Shown piece after piece: positions 27,431-36,632 of a DNA stretch of 64,000 nt. Source of the stretch: Hyphomicrobiaceae bacterium (GTDB lineage: Bacteria > Pseudomonadota > Alphaproteobacteria > Rhizobiales > Ancalomicrobiaceae); the NCBI GenBank assembly GCA_016793065.1, contig JAEULV010000127.1, positions 1 through 64,000 on the forward strand. Direction: 5' to 3'. Positions within the stretch are counted from its first letter, which is position 1. Each line of letters starts with the position of its first letter. The notes beneath the pieces are model-generated. The model was not told the DNA's origin. It saw only the letters and a program-made list of their open reading frames with translations, and ran no database searches. The position numbers and the translations under genes were made by a program.

Positions 27431-28187
27431 CGTGAACCTCTGTCAAAGCGGTCGGAGCCGACCAAAACCCAAGAGCCGAACGAGACAAGAACGGCGTTTT
27501 CGCATTTCAAACGCGACGAAATGATGGCCGAAGCCGTCGCGCCGGCCACCCCGGCGGGTGCCCATCCCTTGTTCCGCCTCACCTCCGCCGCCGGCGCGCG
27601 GGGCTGATGCAAAGGCTCGATTCAATCGCACTGCCGTCCGAATGTCGCGGCGGCTGGCATCGGTCGTCCGGCATCTGCTCTAGCAAGACCGGGAGTGGGC
27701 TGCCACCGTTATCTCGAAACCGCCCCAAGTATTGCTGTTTTGCCCGCCTTGGCAACCGGGCCGCCCGCACCGGCAGGGCGCCGATGGGTGAAGGAAGGGT
27801 GAACTGGCGCCGTGGTCGCATTCTGAATGGTGCGGGCGGCCGCCGCGCCAAGGATTGGGCCTTGTCACGATCGCCCGGCCAACCAGCCTATTGCGCAAGG
27901 CGCGTCGCGATGTCATGTACATGGGCGAAATCCGGCGCCTTGAGGGACTATCGACCAACCGAATTGCCACGCATTCCGCCGACGACAGTCGTTTCGCTGT
28001 GCCCGCCCTGCCTGTGTCGGCGAAATTCCGACGGCTTCGCAAATAGCCCTTCAAGCCGTCGCCATGGAAGTATCCGGCGTTTTTCGGCTTCGCGTCCGGC
28101 GCTCGGCCGGGCGCGAACTTCGCGGACGCCTTATTCTGATTGACTTTGTTCGTTACTCGCCTGAATTCTCGACTGGATGCCAACCTG
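27431..28187. other. Long divergent intergenic region of the capsule locus
   Basis: About 757 bases between pseC (minus) and the second giant glycosyltransferase (plus). I see no convincing gene. The frames here are short or arginine/serine-rich shadows. Notable elements are GGTCGGAGCCGACC (27450-27463), a short inverted repeat in the pseC leader, and TTGACT at 28140 with GAATTC 17 bases on, a poor sigma70 match. The length suggests regulatory sequence for two opposing capsule transcripts. Confidence 0.5.
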
Positions 28188-31100
28188 ATGTCGACCGAAG
28201 CCCCCGAAGACACGACCAAGACGGCGTTCATGGCCAGGCCAATGGGCGTTGTCCTGCGCAATGCCGCGGTCAAGACGGTGCTCGGCGTGACGCGCGCGCT
28301 GGTGCGATTGCGGATGCGGCCGCTGGCACGCAAGGCGCTGACGGCGGTTTCCCCGCACCTGAAGGCCGATCGTGCCACGATGGACCTGGTGACGCGGGTC
28401 TTCCATGGACACCGCTCGAATGCGCGCCTGACGCAGTTGCGGCTGCAGCGCCTGAACGAGCTGATGGTGCGGCCGCTGGCGCGCAAGAAGTTTCCCCGCC
28501 TGCTCTACCTGGCGTCGCGGTTCGAGGCGCTGGAAAAGAACATTCCCGTGAAGCTCGGCGACATGATCGCCCGACAGATGGTGAGCGACCAGGGCCGCGC
28601 CCGCATCCAGCGCTCGGCCCAGGAGGCCCTGAAGCAGGCGCCGCACAGTCCATTCCTCATTTATCTCTACACCGTGACGATGGCCAAGGCCGGCGCCTAT
28701 CAGGAAGCCAGCACCATCGTGGCGCAGAAGATCGAGCAGCTGACCCAGAAGGAATTCACCGAGCCGGAAGACATCCAGGCGGCGAAGAAGCGCTATGACA
28801 CGCTGCGCAATACCTGGCGCGTCATCGATCAGATCGCCCGCGAGGACACCGGCTGGCTCGACACCGAAAGCGGCAACACCTATGGCGATCTGGTCGTCAA
28901 GGGCAAGACCGGGACGGAACAGGCCAAGGCGGCGAACTGGACCATCAACTTCAAGGAACCCTTGCTGCAGGGCAAGCAGGAGGGGGCCTATCTCGATGCC
29001 TGCCTCGATGAGTTCCGGCAATCAGTGTCGCTGATCGACCGGCTGCGCGTCATCAACGAGATGCTGCGGCAGGGCGTTCGTCGACAGCTGACGTTCCATC
29101 GCGCCTATCAGCAAGCCAATCAGTCGCTCGACGAGGTGATGGCGGACATCCGCGCCGCGATGGAGATAGCGGACCCGTCGGCCCTGCCGGAAAAGGCGGC
29201 GGTGCTGCTGGTGCAGACGCTGACCATGGCGATGGACATCATGCGCTCGCTGCGCCGGCCGGCGGATATCGTCGATATCAAGACGCATCTGGTCGCCATC
29301 GCCCAGGGCGGCCTGGCGGAATCGGCGGTCTGGCTGATCCTGCCGGCGCTGGTGAGCGAAGATGAAGAGACTTGGACGAACCAGTCGGTGCAGTTGATCA
29401 ACCGGCTGCCGGCGGCGCCCGACAAGGAAAACCAGCTCAAGGCCTATCTGTTGTGGGCGATGCGCGCGCGCATGTTCAAGGATGCCGAGATCGTCTTCAA
29501 GAAACTGCCGACGGCACTGCAGAGTTCGCCGGCGGCGCTGTATTTCGTCAACATCCTGCAGCGCCAGAGCCGGTTCACCGAAGCGATCCACGTGCTGAAG
29601 CGCGTTCATGCCTACATGCTGTCGAAGCCGGCGCGGGTCAATCCGCACCAGCACTGGAGCGTGATCCGGCGCTATGGCGAGCTGACATTCCTGCGGCAGA
29701 CGTCGAACACATTCCAAAAGGCGAAGCAGCCGACCAATCCCAAGGGCGTGATCGTCATCGCGGCGCGCAACATCGACCAGTTGCGCAAGTATCCGCTGGT
29801 CGTGCTGATGGAACTGAAGCGCCAGGGCTGGGCGGTCATACCGCTGGTCGAGGGATTGCTGCCGCGCGAAATGACCGAAAATCCGCGCATCGACCTGCTC
29901 AACGGCTGCATCACGATGGAACTCGGCTTGCGTCCGGCCGCCCGGCGGGCGTTCAAGCCGCTGGAGGATTTCGTCGCCGAACCGTCGAAGGGCATCCTGA
30001 CCTGGAAAGGCCTCAACCTCGGTCACTCGATGCTCGAGGACGCCCGCATCAACCGGCGCACCTATGACGTCGATTTCAGCTGCCCGGCCTTGACGGACTA
30101 CCTGCAGCGGCTTTGCGACTGGACCGAGCGGATTGCCCAGGCGACCGTCTATGCCCACTCGCTGTTTTTCGGCTCGAAGACCCGCTGCGGCCTGTTGTCG
30201 CTGTTCAACTCGCGCCTGCCGGATTCGCTGTTCCGGTTTTTCTGCGACGAATTCGGCAACAAGGACACGTTTTTCTGCCTGCAGACGGCGAACGGCTACG
30301 AGAACTATTTCACCAACTTCTCGACCAAGATCTCGACCCGCTGCGTCATCCGCAACATGACGCGCGACAACGCCGTGCGGTCGGCCAGCTTGCCCAACCC
30401 GGACGTGTTCGACCAATATTTCGAGGCCAACAAGTATCGCAGCGAAGAGGTGCTGAAACGCGTCGAAGCGGTGATGGAGGCGAAGAAGCCGGCGGTCGTC
30501 GCCGCCAAGCCGTTGCCGGCGCTCGAATGCCGCGAACGGGTGATGAAATGGCGGGCCGAGGGCGGCAAGGTCGCCTGTATCTTCGGCAAGGTGGTGTGCG
30601 ACTCCGCGGTTCCCTGGGACGGCGGGCCGGTGCATCAGGATCTGCGCGACTGGCTGCAAGACACGATCGACGCGGTGCGCGATTCCAACACGCTGCTGTT
30701 GATCAAGCCCCATCCGCATGAGCTGAACGAGCAGATCGCGACCTATCTCAACCAGTACTTCACCGATCTGATCGACGAGAACCTGCCACCGAATGTCATC
30801 ATTCTAGAGCATCGCTGGTTCAACATCGACGACATGAAGGAAATGATCGACCTCGGCCTCATCTACAACGGTACGACGGCAATCGAACTGGCGTTGCTCG
30901 GGATCCCGTGTATCCTGGCCAATCACTTCGCGCCTTCGGACTATCACGTGGGGCATATCGTGCCGAAGTCGCGCGAGGAATACCACGCGATGCTGCGCTT
31001 CGAGATCCCGCCGCATTCGGCCTCGGATGCACGCGCCCGGGCAGGCATGTGGCTCGAGTACATGAGCAACGGCCGGTTCACGATCGACTATCGATACCAT

Positions 31101-31241
31101 ACGCGACCGATCACGAATAAGGTCATCTACCCGCCGTATTGGATCAATGAAGACATCGAGAACTACATCAAGCGAGGTGATCGCAACGTGCGAATACTGG
31201 CCGGCCGCGTAACAGGCGCCCTGCGCGAGCCTTCGTTTTGA
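28188..31241 (+). CDS. Giant putative capsule glycosyltransferase, paralogue B
   Basis: 1017 residues. The N-terminal 60% is helical and soluble. The C-terminal GT-B-like part has GVIVIAARNIDQLRKYPLVV, ANGYENYFTNFSTKISTR, the block GGKVACIFGKVVCDS, LLLIKPHPHELNE near residue 839 and LIYNGTTAIELALLGIP near residue 895, closing with HFAPSDYHVGH. The same blocks in the same order occur in the minus-strand protein at 17731-20643, so the two are full-length paralogues. ATG 28188 is used; ATG 28140 is only a longer possibility. HP and T-T motifs are known from capsule glycosyltransferases that handle CMP-nonulosonates or similar donors. The function is inferred. Confidence 0.6.
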   Translation: MSTEAPEDTTKTAFMARPMGVVLRNAAVKTVLGVTRALVRLRMRPLARKALTAVSPHLKADRATMDLVTRVFHGHRSNARLTQLRLQRLNELMVRPLARKKFPRLLYLASRFEALEKNIPVKLGDMIARQMVSDQGRARIQRSAQEALKQAPHSPFLIYLYTVTMAKAGAYQEASTIVAQKIEQLTQKEFTEPEDIQAAKKRYDTLRNTWRVIDQIAREDTGWLDTESGNTYGDLVVKGKTGTEQAKAANWTINFKEPLLQGKQEGAYLDACLDEFRQSVSLIDRLRVINEMLRQGVRRQLTFHRAYQQANQSLDEVMADIRAAMEIADPSALPEKAAVLLVQTLTMAMDIMRSLRRPADIVDIKTHLVAIAQGGLAESAVWLILPALVSEDEETWTNQSVQLINRLPAAPDKENQLKAYLLWAMRARMFKDAEIVFKKLPTALQSSPAALYFVNILQRQSRFTEAIHVLKRVHAYMLSKPARVNPHQHWSVIRRYGELTFLRQTSNTFQKAKQPTNPKGVIVIAARNIDQLRKYPLVVLMELKRQGWAVIPLVEGLLPREMTENPRIDLLNGCITMELGLRPAARRAFKPLEDFVAEPSKGILTWKGLNLGHSMLEDARINRRTYDVDFSCPALTDYLQRLCDWTERIAQATVYAHSLFFGSKTRCGLLSLFNSRLPDSLFRFFCDEFGNKDTFFCLQTANGYENYFTNFSTKISTRCVIRNMTRDNAVRSASLPNPDVFDQYFEANKYRSEEVLKRVEAVMEAKKPAVVAAKPLPALECRERVMKWRAEGGKVACIFGKVVCDSAVPWDGGPVHQDLRDWLQDTIDAVRDSNTLLLIKPHPHELNEQIATYLNQYFTDLIDENLPPNVIILEHRWFNIDDMKEMIDLGLIYNGTTAIELALLGIPCILANHFAPSDYHVGHIVPKSREEYHAMLRFEIPPHSASDARARAGMWLEYMSNGRFTIDYRYHTRPITNKVIYPPYWINEDIENYIKRGDRNVRILAGRVTGALREPSF

Positions 31242-31268
31242 TGTTTCACCCTATAGACTGAGCATTTC

Positions 31269-31285
31269 TTCAAGGCAGCCTTGAA
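31269..31285. repeat. Inverted repeat TTCAAGGC-A-GCCTTGAA
   Basis: Perfect 8-bp arms around one base, 28 bases after the stop of paralogue B. A second pair with the same core, CAAGGC at 31341-31346 and GCCTTG at 31366-31371, lies in the same intergenic region. The elements could be operator half-sites or a transcript-end structure. Confidence 0.4.
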
Positions 31286-31390
31286 TTAAACAATGGTTTT
31301 GGTGCGCATTGCCTGCCAAGTGAAGTATTTGCGACAGCGTCAAGGCAGTCACACCCTGAGATAGAGCCTTGGCGGGCTCGAATATTCACC

Positions 31391-31417
31391 TTGTCAGAGG
31401 TTCAGAAGCCGTATAAA
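31391..31417 (+). promoter_or_regulatory. Candidate sigma70 promoter for the SAM-like gene
   Basis: TTGTCA at 31391-31396 and TATAAA at 31412-31417, with a slightly short spacer of 15 bases. The expected transcript start is near 31424, about 30 bases before the GTG start. Confidence 0.4.
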
Positions 31418-31455
31418 ACACCCCTGATTTTGCGTTGGACGACAGGAGAATTTTC

Positions 31456-32502
31456 GTGGCGACGAAGACTAAAAAGAAGATTGAGAAACCGGTAGTTCAG
31501 GAAACGGCGACGGCGATTGAGGCCGAATCCAGCCCGACCGAGGCGCTGACCATGGGCCGCGCCCGTTCGAAGGAAAGCCAGGAAAAGGGTTGGGCCAGCG
31601 TTTTCTCGCTCGCCAAGCGCCTGGTGGCGGCGCGGCCCGACGACCATTTGTCGTCACTGCTGGCCGATCTGCGCGAGCTGAACATCGGCCGCAAGGATCC
31701 GGGCCGCTACTATCGCGCCAAGGAGATGGTCCGCGGCGTCGGGTCTAGCATCCTGAAGCGTGACGGCATGACCGTGGAGGATGGCTTCTATTATCCCGAC
31801 GTCGTCAACAGTCAGTATCGCCCCAATGCGATCAGCCCGATCCGCTATCTGTCGCAGCTGATCCGCCCGGATACCACCGGCATCATGGAAGTCGGCAGCG
31901 GCTGGAGTTCCAATCTCTTCCAGCTTTACATCGCGCATGGCGCAACCCGCTCGAAGAAGATTATCTATTACGGCGGCGAATATACCGGCGAAGGCCAGCG
32001 TTGCGCCAAGTTCATCGCCGCACGTGAAGAGAAGATGAACTATCGTTCGTTCTTCTTCGACTACCGCGCGCCGGATATCTCGTTCCTGGCGCGGCAGCGT
32101 GGCCATATCCTGCTGTTCACGTCGCATTCGATCGAACAGGTCGACATGATCAACCCGGAGCTGTTCGAACAGCTGCGCGAAATCCCCAACCCGGTGACGG
32201 TCGTGCATTTCGAGCCGGTCGGCTGGCAGCGTGTCCCGGAGCTGATGCAGCGTCGCGAAGCCAACGACAAGGACTTCTTCGAAGCGATCGGCACGCGCGC
32301 GGTGGCCGGCAATATCGACTCGGTGAGCGAGAATGCCGCCTGGTGGTCCTGGCGCCTGCAATACAACATGAACCTGCTGCCGATCCTCGAGCGGCTGCAG
32401 CGCGGCAATGTGATCCGCAACGTTCGCACGGCCTACGACTTCGTCGCCAATGCCAACGTGCTCAATCCGTCGTCGCTGATCCACTACGAGTTCGTGCGCT
32501 AA
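31456..32502 (+). CDS. Putative SAM-dependent methyltransferase-like protein of the capsule locus
   Basis: 348 residues. It starts at GTG 31456 because AGGAG (31444-31448) lies seven bases upstream, whereas the ATG at 31435 precedes that ribosome site. The N-terminal 70 residues are Lys/Glu-rich and include KGWASVFSLAKRLVAAR. From about residue 135, GIMEVGSGWSSNLFQLY looks like methyltransferase motif I. YGGEYTGEGQRCAKFI follows, then GHILLFTSHSIEQVD and TVVHFEPVGWQ. No acidic motif II residue is obvious, so it may not be catalytic. It lies between the giant paralogue and pseF. I do not recognise a named family. Confidence 0.5.
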   Translation: MATKTKKKIEKPVVQETATAIEAESSPTEALTMGRARSKESQEKGWASVFSLAKRLVAARPDDHLSSLLADLRELNIGRKDPGRYYRAKEMVRGVGSSILKRDGMTVEDGFYYPDVVNSQYRPNAISPIRYLSQLIRPDTTGIMEVGSGWSSNLFQLYIAHGATRSKKIIYYGGEYTGEGQRCAKFIAAREEKMNYRSFFFDYRAPDISFLARQRGHILLFTSHSIEQVDMINPELFEQLREIPNPVTVVHFEPVGWQRVPELMQRREANDKDFFEAIGTRAVAGNIDSVSENAAWWSWRLQYNMNLLPILERLQRGNVIRNVRTAYDFVANANVLNPSSLIHYEFVR

Positions 32503-32613
32503 TCCGCGCCGTACCTGTGATGGAGCCGGCGCCGCGTGCCGGTGCGATTGTCCAGCAAGCCGTTCCGGCTGTGACGCCAGCGTCCAGCCGGAACTTCCTC
32601 CGGGGCGGCTTTC

Positions 32614-33333
32614 ATGTCTGACGGGTTGTCGATTGCCATCGTGCCGGCGCGCGGTGGCAGCAAGCGAATTCCGCGCAAGAACATCAGGCCGTTCTGCGGG
32701 CGGCCGATGATCGAGTGGCCGATCGCCGCGGCGATCGGCAGCGGCCGATTCGATCATGTGGTGGTGACCACCGATGACGACGAGATCGCGGCGGTGGCCC
32801 GGTCGGCCGGAGCGGTGACGCCGTTTCAACGGCCGCATGAGCTTTCGGACGATTTCACGCCGTTGCGACCGGTGCTGAAGCACGCGATCACGGCGTCGGA
32901 GGCAGCGTTCGGGCAGCGCGTGGCCTATGTCTGCTCGATCCTGCCGACGGCGGCCTTCGTGACCAGCGAGGATCTGCAACTCGGCTACGAGGCGGTGATC
33001 GCGCCGGATGTCGACTTCGTCTTCGTCGCCGGCAGCTTCCCGTCGCCGGTGCAGCGCGCCATGCGCCGGGGCGCCAATGGCGGCGTCGAGATGCTGTTTC
33101 CCGAGCACCGGTTCACACGGTCGCAAGATCTGGAAGAGTGCTTCTATGATCTCGGGCAGTTCTACTGGGGCAAGCGCGATCCGTATCTCGAGGACAAGCC
33201 GATGTATGGACCGCGCACCGTTCCGCTGACCGTCGCCCACCGGTTGGCACGCGATATCGACACGCCGGAGGATTGGCACGAGGCCGAGCTGGCTTTCGCG
33301 TCAATTCTCGAGAGCCGGCATGCCGCAACTTGA
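32614..33333 (+). CDS. pseF: Pseudaminic acid cytidylyltransferase (CMP-Pse synthetase)
   Basis: 239 residues. IAIVPARGGSKRIPRKNIRPF at the N-terminus is the CTP-binding signature shared by NeuA, LegF and PseF. HVVVTTDDDEIAAVA, YVCSILPTAAF and the late DIDTPEDW motif are typical of PseF. It activates pseudaminic acid as CMP-Pse, the donor for glycosyltransferases. It follows the SAM-like gene by 111 bases and precedes the pseudaminic-acid-associated methylase. Confidence 0.9.
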   Translation: MSDGLSIAIVPARGGSKRIPRKNIRPFCGRPMIEWPIAAAIGSGRFDHVVVTTDDDEIAAVARSAGAVTPFQRPHELSDDFTPLRPVLKHAITASEAAFGQRVAYVCSILPTAAFVTSEDLQLGYEAVIAPDVDFVFVAGSFPSPVQRAMRRGANGGVEMLFPEHRFTRSQDLEECFYDLGQFYWGKRDPYLEDKPMYGPRTVPLTVAHRLARDIDTPEDWHEAELAFASILESRHAAT

Positions 33334-33377
33334 ACACAAGACCACGTATTGCGCGTGTGTGGCGCGACTGCGTCAGT

Positions 33378-33396
33378 CCAATGCCATGGACATTGG
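33378..33396. repeat. Inverted repeat CCAATG-N7-CATTGG upstream of methylase gene
   Basis: CCAATG at 33378-33383 and CATTGG at 33391-33396 around CCATGGA. It lies 136 bases before the methylase ATG in a 198-base gap after pseF. It may be the end of the pseF transcript or an operator. Confidence 0.3.
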
Positions 33397-33531
33397 CAGT
33401 TACATGTCGTGGTTTCCGTGAGTGACAAGGTGCGGGAGATGGGCTATAGGCTCTCGACACGTGTAGGCGGAAGGAAAACTAGATCCGGATGCCGCTTATG
33501 TTGAATGTTATGATCTACGGAGGTTTGATCG

Positions 33532-34149
33532 ATGACTCAATTTGCTACGGAACAGGAAGGTTTTTGGGCCGGTGAATTCGGCGATGAATATGTCAATCGC
33601 AATCGCTATGACATCAGCGCCACTTTGGCGATGTTTTCGCGGATCTTGAGCAAGGCCTACAACGTCAACGGTTTGTTTGAAATCGGCTGCAATATCGGTC
33701 AGAATCTGCGGGCGCTCAAGCTTTTGAAGCCGGGCTCGAAGATCAGCGGCATCGAAATCAACAAGACCGCGCACGCCCACGCGGTCAAGGATTTCCCGGA
33801 TGTGATCAACGGTTCGGTTCTCGAACTCGACGTCAGCACCCTCGGCGAATTCGATCTGGCCTATACCAAGGGCGTGCTGATCCACATCAACCCGGATCAC
33901 CTGCCGGCTGTCTATGACAAGATGGCGCAGATCGGCCGTCGCTACGTGCTGATCTCCGAGTACTACAACCCGGTTCCCGTCGCGATCAACTATCGCGGCC
34001 ACGAAGAGCGGCTGTTCAAGCGCGATTTCGCCGGCGAGTTCCTCGATCGCCACAAGGACTTCCGCCTGGCCGACTATGGCTTCGTCTATCATCGCGATCC
34101 GGTGTTCCCGCGCGATGACGCGACCTGGTTCCTGCTCGAGCGCAAGTGA
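33532..34149 (+). CDS. Pseudaminic acid biosynthesis-associated methylase
   Basis: 205 residues. The opening TEQEGFWAGEFGDEYVNRN is characteristic of the small methylases found beside pseudaminic acid genes. LFEIGCNIGQNLRAL is SAM motif I and GIEINKTAHAHA motif II. The end HRDPVFPRDDATWFLLERK is also family-typical. It probably methylates a hydroxyl or N-acyl group of Pse or the finished glycan. GGAGG (33519-33523) is spaced well ahead of ATG 33532. The next gene is convergent. Confidence 0.85.
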   Translation: MTQFATEQEGFWAGEFGDEYVNRNRYDISATLAMFSRILSKAYNVNGLFEIGCNIGQNLRALKLLKPGSKISGIEINKTAHAHAVKDFPDVINGSVLELDVSTLGEFDLAYTKGVLIHINPDHLPAVYDKMAQIGRRYVLISEYYNPVPVAINYRGHEERLFKRDFAGEFLDRHKDFRLADYGFVYHRDPVFPRDDATWFLLERK

Positions 34150-34203
34150 CGGGGCCGCTTCCGTCGCCTGACGACGGGAGCATCGACCGCACGTCCGTTT
34201 CTT

Positions 34204-34231
34204 CGGCCTTCCCGTTCCGGCGGGGAGGCCG
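34204..34231. terminator. Convergent hairpin terminator candidate
   Basis: CGGCCTTCCCG-TTCCGG-CGGGGAGGCCG: 11-bp arms with one mismatch, between the methylase (plus) and the beta-helix gene (minus). It is placed to serve both strands. T-runs are weak. Confidence 0.5.
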
Positions 34232-34364
34232 ATTGCGTTTCAGACCAGCGGCCGGAGGTGCTGTCGCGCCGGACCTGCGAGGAAACGCGGGTTTCGCCGC
34301 CGCAGCGGAGGCAGGGGAACTGCGCGTCGGGAACGGCAACGGCCATTGCGCATGCCCGATGGTG

Positions 34365-36632
34365 TCAGAGCAGCCGCTTGCCGGTGTAGTCGACGCAGTC
34401 GATCAGGCGGATGTCGGGGGCGGGGGCGGGGGCGACGGACGGACGGGCGGCGGAGAGCGAGGCGCGGTCCTCGATGATGCAATTGACCAGCGTGGCACGC
34501 TCGCCGGCGGCGGCGCCGGGCCCCGGTTCGAACTCAAAATGCATGGCGCCGGGCTGGCGGGCCGGGATGCGGACGCCGAGCAGGGTGAGGTGGCTGGCGG
34601 CGTCGATGCGGATCGTCGCGCGGGCGGCGGCCGGGTTGCGCGGATCGGCGATGGGCAGGCCGCCGCCCTGAACGGCGAACCTCGCCTCGTCGAGAACGAC
34701 GGCATGGCGGCCGGAGTGTTGCGCGTCCGACAGGTTGGCATTGGCGATGTCGGCGCGGCGGGCCACCAGGCCGAAATCGGAGCCGCGATAGCCGCCGACA
34801 AACCGCTTCAGCCGCGCCGTCCGGTCGACCATGACGACCGCGTCGGCGGCGACCGCCTGCGGCAGCGGCGTGGTGACGAGCCAGGGGACGCCGGCATCGC
34901 TGATGTCAGTGGCGGTGACGGTGTGGCCATCGACGACGATGGTGTCGCCGACATGGACGTCGACCTTGTCGAAGGGGACGATGGCGATGCGGGTCGACCC
35001 GCCGGCGAGCGCGGCGGCGGCGCGGGTCAGCGGGCGGTCGCCTTCAACGAGGACACCGTAGCGCGGCGGGGCGCCGGGAGGGGTCGAAACCGCCGATCCG
35101 AGGACGCTGCCGCCGCTGGCATATTGGTAGACGACCGGCGCGCCGCCGGCCTTGAGGTCGAAGGTCACGTCGGCATTGCCGTATTCGACCTCGACCGAGG
35201 CCTTGGTGGCGCCGGTTTCGCGCAGGTCGCCGAGATGGACCCGACCGAGGGCGCCGAACACCCGGACCGCCGTGGTGCGCAGGGCGCCGCCCGAGATCGC
35301 GATGTCGAAGCCGTCGCATTTGACGTCGAGCGGCAGTTGCCGGATGCGCTTGATGCCGGTGCCGGGATAGGACTCGGATTTCGAGGTGCCGCGGGCGCTG
35401 ATCAGCACCGCCTCCTCGTTGGCGGCGAGGCCGCAGTCGGTGGCGACGACGGCGCCGATGCGGATGTTGCGGCCGACCAGCGGCCGCTGGGCCGGATTGG
35501 CGAAGGCATTGACGTTGTCGCCCGGCAGGATGGTCAGCGGCTTGGCGATGCCGTTGCTGCGAAAGCCGCGGACGGCGGCCTCGCCGACGGCCGACAGGAT
35601 GACGCCGTATTTGTGCCCGGTCAGCACGCCGACGGGTTCGAGCACCAGGTGATTGGGGTGATAGCTGGCGAGCAACGGCACATCGACGTCGGCGATGGTG
35701 GGGTAGCCGGCGCGGTCGATATGGGCGCCCCAATGGGCCTGGGCGCAGATCGAGCCGGGGGCGTTGGTCTTGCCGAAGGTGCCGAAGCGGACGTGGACCT
35801 GTTCGGAATAGCCCAGCACATTGATCGAGGGCGAGGGATAGCTGCGCTGTCCCGGCAGGCTGGCGGCGCGGCAGACGCGGACGTCGATCTCGACCTGCCG
35901 CACCGGCGCGTGGGCGGCGGGCAGGAGGAAATGGCCGACGCGGACGCCATTGCCGAGATCGCCGCGATTGGCGGCCTTGCGCGCGGTGTCGTGCTGGATG
36001 ATCAGGTTGAAGCCCTTGAGCCCGCTGTTGCCGGCGACAACGACGAAGCCGGTCTCCTCCTCGGCGAGGTGCTGCCAGACGGTGGTGGCGAACGGTTTGG
36101 CCGACACCAGCCTGGTCGCGAGGTCAATCTGGCCGAGACAATAGTGGTTCTGGTCGGTATAGCCGGCGGCCAGACCGAAATGGGCGACGTAGGCGCCCAA
36201 AGCCCGCAGGGCCGGGGCATCGTCGGTGCCGGAGCGGCGGGCGAATCCCTGGGGCGTTTCGTCGACGACGAGATCGCCAAGGGCGCCGAACATGCTGGCG
36301 AAGGGGCGTTCCTCGGCGAGGACGAAGACGAGGCCGTTGCGGCTGCGCAAGCGGGCGACCTCGGGTATCGCCTCCAGCCCCGTTGCGGCGGCGCGGCGGT
36401 AGCGGGCGGCGCCAAGACCGGGGGCGATGCGCCGGTCGAAGGCTTGCGTGACGATTTCGGTCACATCGTCCGGCAGGGTCGCCTCGCGTACGGACTGGCA
36501 GTCCGGCACAGTGAGCGACCGGCCGGCGGGCGCCGGTGCCGGTTGGGCGATCGTCGAGAGGGGAAAGCCGGTGCTGCCCAGCAACGCCATGCCGGCCAGC
36601 CCGCGCAGGATCGTCCGTCGGCGGCAGTTCAT
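34365..36632 (-). CDS. Tat-exported predicted parallel beta-helix protein
   Basis: 755 residues from ATG 36632 (GGGGGA just upstream). The N-terminus MNCRRRTILRGLAGMALLGSTGF is a twin-arginine signal. The mature part has many short beta strands and Gly/Asn turns and, towards the C-terminus, the sequence ASHLTLLGVRIPAR and ATLVNCIIEDRASL. This pattern is typical of right-handed beta-helix polysaccharide-active proteins (lyases, hydrolases or binders). No catalytic set is recognisable. It sits alone on the minus strand between the methylase gene and the export genes, so trimming, binding or remodelling of the secreted capsule is a plausible job. Confidence 0.55.
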   Translation of the reverse strand: MNCRRRTILRGLAGMALLGSTGFPLSTIAQPAPAPAGRSLTVPDCQSVREATLPDDVTEIVTQAFDRRIAPGLGAARYRRAAATGLEAIPEVARLRSRNGLVFVLAEERPFASMFGALGDLVVDETPQGFARRSGTDDAPALRALGAYVAHFGLAAGYTDQNHYCLGQIDLATRLVSAKPFATTVWQHLAEEETGFVVVAGNSGLKGFNLIIQHDTARKAANRGDLGNGVRVGHFLLPAAHAPVRQVEIDVRVCRAASLPGQRSYPSPSINVLGYSEQVHVRFGTFGKTNAPGSICAQAHWGAHIDRAGYPTIADVDVPLLASYHPNHLVLEPVGVLTGHKYGVILSAVGEAAVRGFRSNGIAKPLTILPGDNVNAFANPAQRPLVGRNIRIGAVVATDCGLAANEEAVLISARGTSKSESYPGTGIKRIRQLPLDVKCDGFDIAISGGALRTTAVRVFGALGRVHLGDLRETGATKASVEVEYGNADVTFDLKAGGAPVVYQYASGGSVLGSAVSTPPGAPPRYGVLVEGDRPLTRAAAALAGGSTRIAIVPFDKVDVHVGDTIVVDGHTVTATDISDAGVPWLVTTPLPQAVAADAVVMVDRTARLKRFVGGYRGSDFGLVARRADIANANLSDAQHSGRHAVVLDEARFAVQGGGLPIADPRNPAAARATIRIDAASHLTLLGVRIPARQPGAMHFEFEPGPGAAAGERATLVNCIIEDRASLSAARPSVAPAPAPDIRLIDCVDYTGKRLL

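Noticed and set aside
25382-27607. 741-codon plus-strand frame across pseC and the KpsC-like gene
   Set aside because: Antisense shadow of two clearly recognisable genes, with no motif of its own.
28140-28187. ATG 28140 as start of giant paralogue B
   Set aside because: Adds 16 residues with no visible ribosome site; ATG 28188 begins a plausible soluble N-terminus. The evidence is weak either way.
34089-34346. Minus-strand frame with CLRCGGETRV (NrdR-like zinc motif)
   Set aside because: Overlaps the end of the methylase gene, contains the convergent hairpin at 34204-34231, has only one CxxC pair and turns into Arg-rich shadow. Left as unsupported.
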